From: Stropharia rugosoannulata
Lineage: Eukaryota; Basidiomycota; Agaricomycetes; Agaricales; Strophariaceae
Direction of reading: 5' to 3'
NCBI GenBank assembly: GCA_028532985.1
Contig: JANCIK010000002.1
Coordinates: 124,001-188,000 of the forward strand
Length of the DNA: 64,000 bases
Of the stretch, positions 32,664-45,428 are shown in pieces. Position numbers and translations under genes: made by a program. How positions within the stretch are numbered: position 1 is the stretch's first letter; each line of letters opens with the position of its first letter. The notes beneath the pieces were generated by a model that saw only the letters and a list, made by a program, of their open reading frames with translations, was not told the DNA's origin and ran no database searches.

Positions 32664-34232
32664 TGTATACGGGCTGCAGGGGGATGATACTGCGTACTGG
32701 CATATAAGCAGCGCCTGATAATCAAATCTGCGGCTCGAATCTGAATATGACATACGTAATAGATGCATGAACTAATCCAAGATGGTCTCTTTCCATTCAC
32801 ACTCCTGTGTGGCGGCGTAACATTGGCAAACATGATCTGGTCACGCCCCACCGCAGGAAGCTCGCTATTATTGATAGCACTCTATACACGTAAATCGAAC
32901 ACCTAAAAGTTTATGATTTGAATGGTCAGTCTTTGTGGCAATGAATGATCGACACCCTTGGCTGTTGACTATATTCAAAACGCCTTTAACGGTTTCCTTA
33001 TCTGTCTGAGGTTCTTTTAGGGTCACTTATTCGAATTGCTCTGATAGATGTTATCACATTGGACATGTGCAGTACATTGTACATTCCAAATGCCAGTCAC
33101 AGATACCAGTATCGCAGATTAAAAAGTACAGTCAGAATATTGACACTTTCCAGTCAGTCACATTAATATTCGGCGTTTCATATTTCGATTAGTGCCCTTA
33201 TTCTATTCGGCACGACAGAAGTCTAGAGAGCTAATATTTTCAAGTTTTGTCGACTGGGACCGGCACCTGAACTTGAGACGCCTAAAATGGTACAATAGTG
33301 GCAGACGGAAATGAAGTCCTGTTGATTAATTATCTGCGGACACCCGTAACAAATCGCGTAGCTCTGAAGGGCTGCGATATGTGACTCTATGCCCTTGATA
33401 TTTATATAATGAAGATTAACAAAAGGCAGACATGCGTTAATTCTGTGAAGACAATATTAGACCTTTTGGGCCTATCTGTTATTCCCAGAGTTACTACATC
33501 AGGCAGATCATCCAAGAAGATACTCAGTGACAACTACTTAGTATTTATTCCGTGGGTCGCACGCACCTGCATGCACCTGTACAGACATTTTACCCACGTC
33601 CATGTAGCAGTGGCGTAGACATTACTTAGCGTACACGCGTCAGATGAATGTATTCACATGACGTAAATGGCTCCGTTTGATTGGCTCTCCTCAATAGAGA
33701 ATGCTTATCTACTGCATGGCCGATTCTAAAAAGGCTCCCTCAACAATCTCATTGGAAAAGATGAAGGCGCTTCTTCGGTTTCAGGTACCATATACAGAGT
33801 CGACGAACGCCAAGTTTCATTGCCATCATGCCGCTGATTTTTTTCTGGAAGAACGAAGTCAAGAGCCAGAGTCCACAAATTTGTAGCGCGCATTTCGACA
33901 TACAAGCACAGTAACAGTATATATCATTAAGTAATTTTACATGCATTTGGAAACCACCCTCCCCCACGTAACTCCTACTGGGGATAGCTGTATACCAGGA
34001 AGGAAGAATCATAGTACATTTACATTGGTGTAGTTGACTTCAACGAATAACAGTACGAACCAAGACAGGACTCGTACCGTTGTAATTGCATGTATCTTAC
34101 ATCTTCTAAGCCCAACTGGTCCCAGTCAACGTAAGTTCTGTATCGCTACCTATGCCAAGGAGGGTCTGACTGTCAGACCTTCCATTGGCTGTAATGAATG
34201 GAAGGAATACTACGCATCAGATGCATGTTCAG
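32664..34232. other. Intergenic between tandem paralogues
   Basis: Upstream region of F1 and downstream region of F2. No convincing gene; the short frames at 33409-33618 and 33701-33886 have no splice context or similarity I can see. The F2-side flank near 34116 resembles 25250 (see that entry). Confidence 0.5.
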
Positions 34233-35231
34233 TTAACGGAGGCTGGACGACCTACGGATGAACTTAATAAAGTGTTACGGGGAAGTCAGGTTGAGTTTCT
34301 ATGAGTGATAGGGGAGAGACAACATACAAAGCCTGTAAATTCAGTTCCCCTGAAATCATCCTTATAGAAAACAAGACGGTCGTTGGTGTAGTTGACGTAG
34401 ACACCATCTTTAATGCCATCCTGTTTATCGTAATGAAAATCGCCTGTGATGTCTGTGTGATCGATATAGCTTGTAAATCAATTCACGGGGGGAATATCTA
34501 GCAAAACATACTCGAAAAACCGGACGCTATCAATGTGGGATCGTCTGTGGTCATTGTCGCTTTCATGTGAATGGCTTCGGAGATATCGAGGATGATAGAT
34601 CTGCTGTTCTCATCCTTTTTCAGATGGGCGTCCAATTTGCTCCTAGCTGAAGATTGCCTCCAGTGTCCATTGGCCGTATGTCCAATCATATCGGCCACTC
34701 TGACAACGTCAAACTGGTAGATGTTAGGGGAAGGGCCTAATGAGAAATCAGAGTTGGGATGGACAAAAGTACTTACAAAGTCATCGGCAAGAAACTAGCA
34801 TTTCAGTGAAAAAGACCTCTATTATTAAGCTGATTTCTTGATATAACAAGGGTCGTACCTCTGCGACAAGTGTAGTGCCGCTGTAAAACATAATCCACGC
34901 AATCTGTCGGCCATTCCTTGGGTTTACAGTTATGTCTGACTTATAGTTGTCTGATGATGTTGCCGTGTCGATGTCGTCGTAATAGAAAGTACCAGAAGGA
35001 TCTTTGAGATATTCAAACGGCATAGCGTCAATGAGTCGTCACATTAATGTTGCATATATGAAACGCACCAGTGCCGATAAACGAGTCGTCAGTGAACTCC
35101 AATTTCTTGTCGGGGAGAAGAACTCGTATCCCCTTTACATCTTGATGCAAAGTGGAGTGGAAAAACAGCGCCTCTCCTAGGGTGGAATTTGTGTATTTGT
35201 TTGCGTATGTCGCGTAAATGCTGTCAGGCAT
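34233..35231 (-). CDS. Host gene F2, intact paralogue, 226 aa, six exons
   Basis: Exons: 35231-35069, 35001-34859, 34794-34777, 34713-34512, 34452-34328, 34262-34233. Lengths 163, 143, 18, 202, 125 and 30 sum to 681 nt with no internal stop. All splice sites are GT..AG, and introns are 59-67 nt except for smaller variations. Conserved segments: IYATYANKY, ALFFHST, GTFYYDDI, FLADDF (micro-exon), LKKDENSRSIILDISEAI, VNYTNDRLVFYKDDF. The last exon gives a short basic end (FIRRSSSLR). No signal peptide. The internal similarity (FYYDD..IAWIMFY against FHYDK..RLVFYKDD) suggests a duplicated beta-rich unit. I do not recognise the family. Tandem duplication with F1 is clear. Confidence 0.8.
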
Positions 35232-35741
35232 TGTGGATGTATGAGGTGGGTACGAGAACGGGCAGATTTTTAGTGGCAAATCCCGTTTTATAAAGGACCA
35301 AGTCTGCTGACATATTACTCTCAGGTACTTTGCTCGGGGTGCGTGTGTTTGTAACAGGACCGGCAATCGCCACACCGGGTTTACATTGACTCACTGATTT
35401 GCTGTGATTGTGCCACCATATACATCTGGGCCACTCGTTCTGGCACATTGATTTGATAGACTAAGACTCTCGAGACGATTAGGCGTGTCCGATCTGTCTT
35501 GATCTGGATAGCTGTGTGTGTATATAAATAGATGTAACATGTATCATAAATAGGAGTCACGTTGGCCATTACCACACAAATCAGTCGAAGTTTGTTATTC
35601 GTGGTAAATCGACAAGTGCACAGCCAAAGCATCGCAGCCGCTAATAGTCTATTGCTTTCAGACCCCGCTACATTTTGACCTCTTTAATCGCGTACCTTCA
35701 TCCGGCTCTTCACTAGCCAGTCTTTGGGTAACCGTTTCAAC
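35232..35741. other. Upstream region of F2, no gene seen
   Basis: No frame with supporting features. Probably holds the F2 promoter; the matching region upstream of F1 (32664 onward) is too diverged to identify shared sites by eye. Confidence 0.4.
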
Positions 35742-36169
35742 ATGGTGAGATTAATATTGGATCGATAGAGTACTCGGCTGATAGTGGTACCAGCGCAAAG
35801 TCAGTAATCGTAAGGTATGTGAGTTGATGACATATCCTGATATGAAGAGTTTACATTTACCCTCAGACAGAATGGACCGAAAATATCGATCTAAGAACAA
35901 CAATGCAAAAGGAACTGGCGCTGGCAACAGGCCTCACTAAAGTTAATGCTGTGCTGACTGAAGTCGACGGAAACCAAAATCTGTTTGAGGGATACAACAC
36001 TTCCAAGTGGGCGCAATGTCAGTACTTCCTCTGGAATAGCATCACGGAGTCGTGCTATCGGATTACGACGCCCGTGGGTAAGGAGAAGATCATTCAGCAG
36101 ATCAAGAAGGACTTTTCGGAGGTTGAGGTGCAAGCATATGGTGAAGAGAATAAGGAGGCGCATGCCTGA
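35742..36169 (+). CDS. Small hypothetical protein, ~112 aa, tentative three exons
   Basis: The last exon (about 35873-36169) is a good open frame: NIDLRTTMQKELALATGLTK, then KWAQCQYFLWNSI and KEKIIQQIKKDFSEVEVQAY, ending HA-stop. Upstream, a donor GTATGT at 35817 and acceptor CCTCAG at 35872 would join a short exon (WYQRKVSNRK), itself preceded by ATG with GTGAGA. The two upstream junctions are plausible but weak. If they are wrong, translation may start at ATG 35903, giving 88 aa. No known domain; mixed charge, probably helical at the C-terminus. Not repeated in the window. Confidence 0.4.
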
Positions 36170-38324
36170 CAGAAAAAATTCCGTATAATTACGATACTGT
36201 TCTATTGTGTATCTAGTGATGAGAAGTTGTTCATCTAGCCGGCACATCTCGAGTACTGAATTATCAGCTCCTATTCATAGACATAAATTTGTCCCTATTT
36301 GTCCCGGCATGAACATCGGATTATTCGATGATCCTGCGATACCAATATGCCCAATATCATGGGACCAGTCTAAATTATGAGATTGCTAACAAATTATGTA
36401 CGGCTGAAATTTGGAGAAAGTAGCAACCCCAAAAATTTGACGCTCACAAATTACGAGGCGTGTTCTATACTAATTCTGCCCAAGTAACTCAATCTATACA
36501 TCTGCGGCCATGACATACATACGTGTAGACTCAATTAGCTCGAGATAGTTAGTTGGTATTGTCCCAATGCAGATTTTACAGGCACGAAGCGTGAACCAAC
36601 GCGTCCCTCAAATACTATAGCGCCAATCACAATGGAGTCATGGGCTAGCTCGAAATAGCAGTGTCATGGTACTTGTTCTTCTAAGTTCTAACAACTGTCC
36701 AAATAGACGTTGTAACCACTTCGAGTTGTGATAGGCAAAGAAAGATAATCTATCTATGTATGCAAATGCCCATGTCATATACTACCCATGCAGTGGCACG
36801 ATTGGGAGGAGGTCTGAAACCGTTCCATATACCAAAACTGCAAATTCGGATCATAGAGTACTTTAAAATTGCTATTAGAAGCCACGTTCTTGCGCAAAAA
36901 CAAACGAATCGAATTCGAGCCTTTAAGGGTCAGGGTCCAGACTAAGGCTGTACTGTGAGGACTGAGGCAATAATGGTGCAACTATAACCCCGCACTTTCG
37001 ATGTCAATGTATTCCCCTCCTTCGGTTCTGACCCTATCGAAACCCGGTACTCTAGCCGCCTACCGACATTAATCTGTCAGGCGCTTCTGTGACGATCCGC
37101 CTGTGCAATGCAGTAGCTCGTGCTAGTCCATGATTGGCATCATCCAGTTGCGAGCTAGATCTGTGGCGCGTCGCAGCAAATTCAGGGCTTGCGAAGGATG
37201 GGGTGCACCCATGACCCTCGTTCTGGGGTGCACTTCTGCGTTTTCCACGACCCATAAGAGTTTTCATGTCGCCAATAACCGTAATGCATGTCAAATCCTC
37301 CCATACACCTAAACCCTTAACCCGATGCTAACTAAACCCAAACACAGATAACCATTCTCGTTGGTTGAACGAATGTACCTGGAGCCCAAACATTTGCGCA
37401 TGCGACGACAGACAGTAGTGAGAGGGGAGGAGAGGGCATAGTAGATGACGAGTTAAAACGTGCTGTGTACCCGTGCGAGATGGCGGAATCGAGTAACTTG
37501 AGTGTCAGTCAGTGTACCTGAGCACACCATACGCCGTGACGCGGGATAGGTCGCTGCAACGTGATGGGCCGGAGGTGAACGACTTACGGACAGTCTTATA
37601 GACACCCTTTGACCTTATTTGACTTGTCTGCAGCGCCGCCATGCCGCCCTAGTCTTCCCCCACGATCTCCCGCACACCGCCCCGCATAGTATTCTCCGCA
37701 TCACTGTTGCATCTGCAGCCGGCACTACATAGAGTTAGCCCGTCACCCACCTGCACTCAAGACATATCGAAAACACCACCCATACATCATAAATGCATAA
37801 TAAGAGCCTTTCAAGCATAGCGAGGTCCCCCCAGCGCCAGCGCAGAGCACCCCTGGTTGACCCCTGGGTGCCCGCATCGTGCGAGTGAGCATATATCCAT
37901 GTCGCTTGCAGAGTCGTCGCAGAGTCATTCACCGGCATGTGCCAGTATGGTGCTCTGGGATACTTTTGTGAGAAGGATGCGGCGGGACGTTGGGAAGAAG
38001 GCAGTGTGTGGCACGAGCAAGGTGCTGTGAGTAACAGGGACAGAACAGAGGCGGCGGGGTCGGATATACGAACGATCATACATAGGTGAGCAGCAGTGAC
38101 AGAGCGGGAGAGGGAGAGGTTGCGAAGAGCGATTCCCGGATAGGGTGGAGGTCAATGTCAGCTTCCGCCTTGAGGATAGCACTGTGTACTGACATAGAGC
38201 GAAGGATCAGATTCTTAAACATTCAATGGTACAACACTGTATTAACAACTTTTCTAACCCTGTACAATATAAAAACCCTCCGTACAGAATTGATGAGCGG
38301 CCTTGTACGACATGGTCTGGGTTT
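36170..38324. other. Long intergenic region, no gene supported
   Basis: About 2.1 kb without a convincing gene. The first part (36200-37000) is A/T-rich. Around 37400-38200 are G/C-richer pieces loosely like repeat B ('gtgacagagcgggagaggga' near 38094 against 'cagggacagagcgggggcgg' near 407), perhaps an older B fragment. Short frames on both strands have no splice support. Confidence 0.4.
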
Positions 38325-40600
38325 TACGTAAGTCGTCCAACGTGCGCGTTGATCTTGGATTAGATCACCTGACAAATAGATGGACATCACGATATCGCCT
38401 TGATAAAAACCAGAACCCATTGATGAACCTCCCTTTCTTCCCTTTGCTTTAACATGGTAAGTTCTAGATATCATTCTTCAAACAACTCACGGGTCATTCT
38501 AAAGCTTTTTTTGCGATAGCCTGAATGGCTCCAATGTCGTGAGTTGGCCGCGACTCGGAAATCGCAGCCGGGTTGACGATGACGACGAGGCTGGCTCCAG
38601 TACCTGTACTTCCGAAATCGCTGTTGTTGTAGAACTGCCGGCACCAGTTCTGTGTGCGAGACCGTCTGTTAGGACGAAACGGTTATGGTCAGTCAAAGGA
38701 GAAACCAAAATGTGAAGGTATGTGCACCTAGACTGATCACTGCTTCACCGGGGAAAATGACTTTTCTCTTCCTACCAGCGAGCGTATGTCGTGGGCGCGA
38801 TGGGGGTATTACTGGGGCCGGCAGAGTCTCTACCTCTCCGCTCCTCTTTCGTTTTCCGGGCGCGCTTTGTGCCCGAGTCATGGAGGACGGGCCAGGGCGC
38901 TTGCTCCCGAAGGTCTTGCGTACCTCCCTGATATGATTGGTCAAATGACCTGTGCTAAGTGGTTTGCTTTACAACGGCGAGAACGGAAGACATTACCTTT
39001 CTGCCATGCTGGTCTGTGGGATCTCAGTCCCGTCAGAACTGCGACCGTTGTAGTTGTTATAACTACTGGTCAGTGCAGATTTATGGATGTGCTTAACTTT
39101 CTCATCGTTGTAGACGAGACCGCCCCCGAGATTTTCATTGCTGTTGTTTCGGTGAATGGTGTCGGTAGTATCTGTAAGGCAATATTTTAAATGGTTGTTT
39201 AAGCTTAAGCTCAGACGTGACTCACTCAATAGTAATGATGACGATGCGAATGCGAATGCGGAGTTAGCTGCATCGCTAGGCTGTCCTGTCATCCAATGAC
39301 AATTTGCGGGTGCTGCTTTGTGGTTCAAGCCAAAAACAGCTTCACTCGTGTCATGCCCTGAAATAGTCTGCTCGAATGAGGGATTGAAAGGGTACTGAGT
39401 TGATGGAGTACCCATGAACAAGGGTGTTCTAGTCCACAAAGTCTGGGCGTCTCCATGATAGCCAGTACTTCGCCCATAAGGATTACTGGATGATCCTGCT
39501 ACAAAATCGTCTGGAGCCGACTGTATGTTCTGAACCAGCCCAGGAAGAGCAAATGAGGAAGAATCTTGTTCCGGTATAGTATGATACGGCTGCGTATTTG
39601 CGGTTACGGGGAAATAGTCATTGCTCACAGGGCAATGTATGTTATTGGGGGCCGAGATCGTTGGTCTTGACAAGGTCTGCGCATCTTCAAGGTAGGCGGC
39701 GTTACTTGGCCCATACGGATTAGTGGATGAACCTTGCATGAACTCGTTTGGAGGCAACACCGTATCTTCAACAAGCTCTGGGCCAGTCATTGACGAGGTG
39801 GGCATGTAATGGTACGGCAGTGATTCGGTAACAACAAGATCGTCAGTGTTGGCAGGACGCTGCGCGTCCCATGTTTCCTGCGCGTGTTTCGTCAATCTGG
39901 ATACCAGGGATGCAAAGTGCGCGTCTGCCCGTCCTTATGAGTAACCATCCTTCATAAACCTTCGCTTTCGACGTACCAATTTTGCTCACAAAGGTACGAC
40001 ATTTCGGTTCTGGATTGCTGCACTCCTTGTACAACTGAGTCTGGAATGTGCAGATTTGAGGAGGCCATTGGATGTATTCGCCGCAGGTGGTACAGCGGTA
40101 TGGTATCAAGGTAACGGCGCGAGGTGTGGCCATTGAACTTGTATGGGATATTCTGAACTGGGGAGGGATTATTTGGGTCTCCCAGGTATGCAGCATTTTC
40201 TATTTATCGAAATATCACTCCTTTAGCCACTGAAGTACTGAGGCCTCAGAGTTGGCCCCTGTTAAGCGCTGCAACGGAAGGCTGGCTTTACTTTCTCATG
40301 CCACTCACTTGGAGTGTGCTACATATCATTTGCTTCGGCTAGGTGAGATATACTTTGACGTAATCTGAGATTGTGGCCAACTTCCGGTCAATCGTGTAAC
40401 TGAGACCTAAAAATATACCGGTTTGCCAACAGCAATGTATCCTTGAAGGTCCCCTTGAGGCGTACACAACTATTTCGCAGTTCGCCAGGAGTTTCTAATC
40501 AATGTTTCCAGAGTACTAATCTGATCAGTCCAATACTGCTGATCGTTATCTTATTACAATGCATGCTTAGAAGGCTTATCAGGATATCCATGTATCTGAT
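38325..40600. repeat. Segmental duplication D, copy 2
   Basis: Direct-orientation copy of 8745-11130; see that entry. The match fades after about 40600, where the region upstream of the F-box gene begins. Confidence 0.85.
38499..40133 (-). CDS. Family D protein, 465 aa, five exons (copy 2)
   Basis: Exons: 40133-39977, 39924-39226, 39171-38997, 38927-38728, 38665-38499. Lengths 157, 699, 175, 200 and 167 sum to 1398 nt with no stop. Relative to copy 1, exon 2 has 9 extra bases and exon 4 lacks 90; both changes keep the frame, and all donors and acceptors are kept. The Cys-rich N-terminus (YRCTTCG..KCRTFV), the repeated QGSSTNPYG and AGSSSNPYG blocks and the C-terminal end FRLSQKKL are conserved. 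Intron 3 could also be read through in frame, so a longer form is possible. Function unknown, as for copy 1. Confidence 0.7.
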
Positions 40601-40879
40601 TTGACAGTGGCCATAAGTTGTTTGGAATAAAAGCTCATACATTATGGCCACACTTGGCGAAATTTAGCTGATGACAGCTGTCGCGAGTATAGGTCAAGTT
40701 GGTGGTATTATGGGTGGGAGAGATTGTGGCACAAGAGCAGATCGGTGGTATTAATGTCACCATTGCCAAATATGTATTTCAATAAAGCAACAGGTCTGTC
40801 AGGTTTTGCAGCCGGCGCTGTAAGTATAAATGCGCATGAAGTACTTGCAATAGCTACACCCCACATAACCCCACCCATT

Positions 40880-42215
40880 ATGTCATTGTCCAGTCTTCCT
40901 CAGGAGCTCAAAGACTTTATTGTCAGCTTCAGCGACAAGGACACCTGCAAGGCACTATCCCAGGTCTGTTCCTCCCTCAAAGCACCTTCTCAGAGAAAGG
41001 TTCTGGATACGGTTTGTGTCCCAGACGCCTCTAAACTGGACGATCTTTTCGATCTAGTGCAACAGTCAAAAAACAAGGAACTAATGAGAGCAATTGCGGG
41101 CCAGGTGAAGTTCCGCTTTCTCATCATGACCATGGACCAGTTATCACAGTTTGCCATGGTGAAGACAGTCATCTTTGAAGAAGCAGAGTGTGGTCTACCT
41201 GATTCTCCGGTGCCTCCATCCAAAATGCTCTCTTCCCTCACACTCTCTTGCCTCACTACTCTTACTATTACTAAATCTGCCTTTCCGCTATGTGCACTGT
41301 ATGCACTCAAGTCGTTGAAGAATCTCGTACTCTGGGATATTGATCTAACCGGCCCGGATATAGATCCGGATGGCCCACTCCCACATCGTCCAAGACTTGA
41401 GGCGCTAAAAATTGGGCACGACTGCGAAGACCCAATGATGTACACTCTCTTTTTTCGGGTGCTTGATTGCACGTCTCTTAAGTCATTTGAAACATATACA
41501 ATCAACAAAATCGATGCACCTAGCAAAGATGGTGCAACTACCACGAAGCTATACTTGCACATCATATTGCTCGATACGGCAAGAATGTCTTTGGAGACCG
41601 TGTCGCTTATAGGTGCGCACTTTGAATACGCCGATAGTCTCCATTTTCCATCTAATCCTCGTAGTCCCAGAATGTGATATCGAGCCGGACTACGCCTACG
41701 ACTTGATACGGGTCCCCAACCTGAAGCATTTCAAGCTCAAAATCACACAGTATCCGGGGGAAAGTGAAACATCCCTCTTGATAAAAGAACATTCGACAGA
41801 GGAAATACTGCAGAACTTTCGGTCGATAGCGAAGGCTGAACCAAAGCAGTTAGAAAGTATCTATTTGGTTTTGACGGACGTCTATGATCACTTTCCGGAT
41901 GATATGCCATCCAGGTGCAATGTTTCTCTCAAAAAATGGAAGACCATAGGTGAGACTCTTGTCGACATATCCAAGTGCGGGAAGGGACAACTACAGGTGC
42001 ATATCAACATGCACTCTTATACCTATTGGGCTTCGGAAGCCTCAGACGTTTACCAAAGTGGCGAGGAAAATATCAAGACCTGGCTTGCGACACATGTGTT
42101 TACCTCAGAGCTTGACACACATAGAATCTTGCTCGAGGCATCAATGTCACAAGGCAGCCTAGAAGAGTATACAGATCAATATTTCTCTGAAAGTGACTTC
42201 AATTCTGGCCTATGA
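40880..42215 (+). CDS. F-box-like protein, 427 aa, two exons
   Basis: Exons 40880-41612 and 41665-42215, joined over a 52 nt intron (GTGCGC..CGTAG, phase 1), give 1284 nt. The N-terminus SLSSLPQELKDFIVSFSDKD with CKALSQVCSSLK is a typical F-box start; F-box proteins bind SKP1 and select targets for ubiquitination. The rest has leucine-rich-repeat-like stretches (LSSLTLSCLTTLTITKSAFP, LKSLKNLVLWDIDL, RLEALKIG), common in Agaricomycete F-box families. No signal peptide. An in-frame ATG at 40724 would give a longer start, but MSLSSLPQ fits the usual F-box position. Single copy here. Confidence 0.75.
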
Positions 42216-42680
42216 GAGCACAGAGTTCTTAAGCGCGGGAGGTATACATGGTGTTATACGCTTCAAGGGTCGGTTCACTGGGTTAATATTTACGTTAATT
42301 TATGACTACCATGTAATAGAATGCGATACACTGTGCAGCCCCTACACCAACTAACTCTCTTTTTTTGCAAAGTTAAAAAAAATTATGAACAAAAAATTGT
42401 GTGGCAGCACTGGGCGCGCCTATACAAATTCCAAAGAAAAATATATTTCTCGTTGCACCTCCCGCGTCCATGCATATCTTTTCTAGTTTTAAATTTTAGT
42501 CTCCCGGGATAGCCCGCTCTGTGTTCCGCGGCCTCCCGCACCCACATAATGTTGGACAGCGTCTTTCATTTTCATTGTCCGTGTTTAGGAACATGAGGAA
42601 CATGACCATTTTGCTTCATTTCCAAGAGCACTTTAGTGTGACCTATATTTCTATGAGGTTTTTACTCGTACAATATGTAT
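42216..42680. other. Intergenic, no gene seen
   Basis: A/T-rich between the convergent F-box gene and the secreted-protein gene; likely contains both 3' ends. Confidence 0.5.
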
Positions 42681-43361
42681 CTACTGAAAGCCACTGATAC
42701 CCCACGTTTGCCATGGCACTATAATATCAGGCAGAGTGTGCAGATTTGCTGGATCAACACACGTGACGGAAATCCCTAACGACTTTTGGCCATTGTTGCC
42801 CAGAAGATACATCGCCGGGATGAGCATCTGTCGGATTGGGGGCTTGTGTCCTTCAATCCACGAAAACAGCAATGCTTCATCAGGGTGCATATGGTTCTGT
42901 TCGATATAACTGCGCAGATTCTTCTCGTTCGACTTGAAGAAGAGCGGGAGTTTATTGCTATCTGCTTCCGGAATCCAGAGCTTGGGGGCACTCGCAATCT
43001 CCGCTGGGTCCGCGAATACAACGCAGTGCCAGTGCGTGTCTGGAACCCCTTTGTATTCCCCCAGCCCGGCAGTGAGGTATGCTCCCTCTCCTGTTTGGAC
43101 GCCACTTGCTGGCACATTTGTTAGTGTTCCTGCTTTGTTGTAGGCCTCGGCAACTTGCTATAGAAATAGACCGACACTGTTAGCTCTGTTCACATTGTTG
43201 TTGATGGTGAAAGCACGTACTTTGTTGACAGCGCGATAACCGATGATAGTGCGCTGGGGCATTCGGCGCTCCAACATTTCCATAGTGTGGCCGATTGGCA
43301 AGGCTGATACTATGCTCGACAGACCGACAAGGAAAGAGTACATTAGGAAGAGCTTGGACAT
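42681..43361 (-). CDS. Small secreted protein, 205 aa, two exons
   Basis: Exon 1 is 43361-43221 and exon 2 is 43157-42681 (63 nt intron, GTACGT..CTATAG, phase 0). The first ~20 residues (MSKLFLMYSFLVGLSSIVSA) are a clear signal peptide. The mature part reads TIIGYRAVNK | QVAEAYNKAGTL, then GEGAYLTAGLGEY, HWHCVVFAD, MLIPAMYLL and LGISVTCVDP. I know this arrangement (GYR.V....A..YN.AGTL, GAYL, W.C.VFA, a C-terminal LGI.V.C) from secreted proteins widespread in basidiomycetes, with the two Cys probably forming a disulphide. Biochemical role unknown; an effector or wall-related role is speculation. Intact. Confidence 0.75.
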
Positions 43362-44272
43362 GGTGTAGTGAAGTGTTGAGATGTTCAGTGAGAGTACAAG
43401 GGACCTGCCCTTGAGAATGTGAGTATGTAGAAGTTGGTTGGAGCACCTGGCTGTAGAAACAGTAGTGCATATCTGTCAGACTTTATACGTCTGGAGACTT
43501 TCTATGGTAATGCAGAAGTGCGATCTCTACGGCTAGTTCTCCAAAGAAGCTGCACAACATCGCATACGGACAATACAGAAAGCACGGAGAACAAAGGTGA
43601 CTTTCGGAATATTGATCTCTGATCTTACCATTCTTATTCGTCATCGAATTGTAAGTGCTGTTTGATTGCATGAGTAGGCGCACTATCACCTTTCATGCCC
43701 GAGAGAATGATAAGTAAATATAGAAAGTTGATTAATTGAATATACTGAATTGAGTTTGAGTACAACACCGTTGCATTATGTAATAAACCCACTGGGTATA
43801 TGTTGAGCAGTTGTCCGACTATACACTACCGGCAGTCGTGGACGTCTTTGTGACAATTAAATTGTGCACTTTATGACCCGGTGATATTTGTCTGCTGAAC
43901 TTGTGACCCTGATGTCTATGACTATGAAATCACGCGAGCTGGGTGTAGGCTCACATTATACACGTTCTGCGTAGCTTCTGGAATACTGCGTACCCTGCGG
44001 AGCAGAACGCCTGTCCTTTGTGTGTGTAGCCTTCACCATATTATTTTTAGAGTGATAATATGAAGAGTGTCATCTAAAACTATGGGTTGTCATACTGACT
44101 GAGCGGAAAGGGTAGCGCTTGTTGACTAGTAATAGTCTCATATCTACCTGATACATGGATGCTCGCCGTAGGCATGTAAGGACTGACTGCACCATTGATT
44201 TTTACAAGGGCTTCTCAGATTTAGCTTTTCGTCTATTAAATCCTCAAGTGAGAAGTAATTGCAGGTGCTTCG
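43362..44272. other. Intergenic between divergent genes
   Basis: Shared upstream region of the secreted-protein gene (minus) and the gene at 44273 (plus). Sequence is A/T-rich; no repeat partner or other gene seen. A short plus frame from 44155 is out of frame with the following gene and was not accepted. Confidence 0.45.
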
Positions 44273-44982
44273 ATGTTAGATCATGTCAGTCTCCCACGAT
44301 CGGGGTATACACTGATCTCCGCAGACCGCCGTGCTCTGTTTGCAGAGGACGTGAGGCAATATAAATATGGGCAATCTGGCTCCTGTACAATTATGATGTC
44401 TTCAACTTTACCCCTCGAAGCTGCTGAGAACATCTTCTGTAGGACATGGCGTGCAGATACGTATGACGGCAGCATCATTCTTTTTAACCCGGGCGGAACA
44501 GGAGAGGTATGTCTGCGTTTCTGTCCTGACGCCGAACTATGACTTACATGTGTTCGCAGATCGTGTCTCGTGCAGAGTATAATATCTGCCTGGCTGCCAA
44601 CTTTACCTGGAGTGCTTCGCAGACGGAACCGGAAGGCTCTACACAGGACTCGGCTTTCACCATTCAAATAGAGATTACCAGAGACGAGACACCTGTGACT
44701 CTGCTTACAGGCGGGGTATACGTCAACCCGATTCGGGACAGCGCTCTTGCGCCGAGAACGCATGTTGTTACTGTCGAACATGGGAGCTTTGCGGCGCTCA
44801 GTCTTGGGCCCGAAGACCCCGGTGCTAACATGCGGTTCCGCCTGCGGATGAGCTTTGACACGTCTCCGTACCCGTCTGCCGATGCGTGGCCCGAGAAATG
44901 GAAATATATGGTGGAGGACATGCGTCCGTATGACCAAATGGTCTTCTTCGCTGAGGGCGTCGGCGAGAGTGGAGAAGAGTAA
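44273..44982 (+). CDS. Hypothetical protein, 218 aa, two exons
   Basis: Exons 44273-44506 and 44560-44982 flank a 53 nt intron (GTATGT..TTCGCAG, phase 0). The total is 657 nt with no stop. The protein is hydrophilic, without a signal peptide. Segments include LPLEAAENIFCRTWRADTYD, IILFNPGGTGE, EYNICLAANFTWSASQ, VTVEHGSFAALSLGPEDPG and MRFRLRMSFDTSPYPSADAW. The alternating pattern suggests a beta-sandwich fold. I do not recognise the family. Another exon upstream or a start at the internal ATG-ATG (about 44395) is possible. Single copy in the window. Confidence 0.6.
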
Positions 44983-45206
44983 AGGGATATCATTAAAGTT
45001 CGTATTAGTGTTAGATGTATTATTGTTTCATGTACAAGTTCTTTTTGTTGCTTTCTTCAAACAGATCTGTGGTACTACGAGCTTGATGGGTTTTTTTTTA
45101 CTTACATAGTCGGAGTAGTATTGCCATATCTCGCGAATTGTACAAACAAAGGTGCATCATAATTCTATTTTAAGCGACGGTGGGACATATATTAAGATAT
45201 GTTCAG

Positions 45207-45428
45207 TCATGCGATAATCTTGGCGAGGGACAGGTGCAGTGCCAGCCGAGCATAGTTTGTGCGCACCATGAAGTGGCCTCTGGGTCTCCATAGCCGATGT
45301 AGTGCAATTAGCTGATGGACACGCCGGCCTATTTTCCTTGCCCTGGGGTCTCGTGGATTTAGATTCTGGTCGTAGGCACGTTGGGGACTACAGTATGTTG
45401 TTGTGATGTCCGGCCAGCTGTTGTTCAT
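45207..45428 (-). pseudogene. Possible gene fragment, 73 codons
   Basis: A minus-strand frame reading PDITTTYCSPQRAYDQNLNP and RVHQLIALHRLWRPRGHFMV, with protein-like composition and amphipathic helices at the end. It has no clear start, partner exon or repeat copy. It may be a terminal exon or relic, or chance. Confidence 0.25.
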
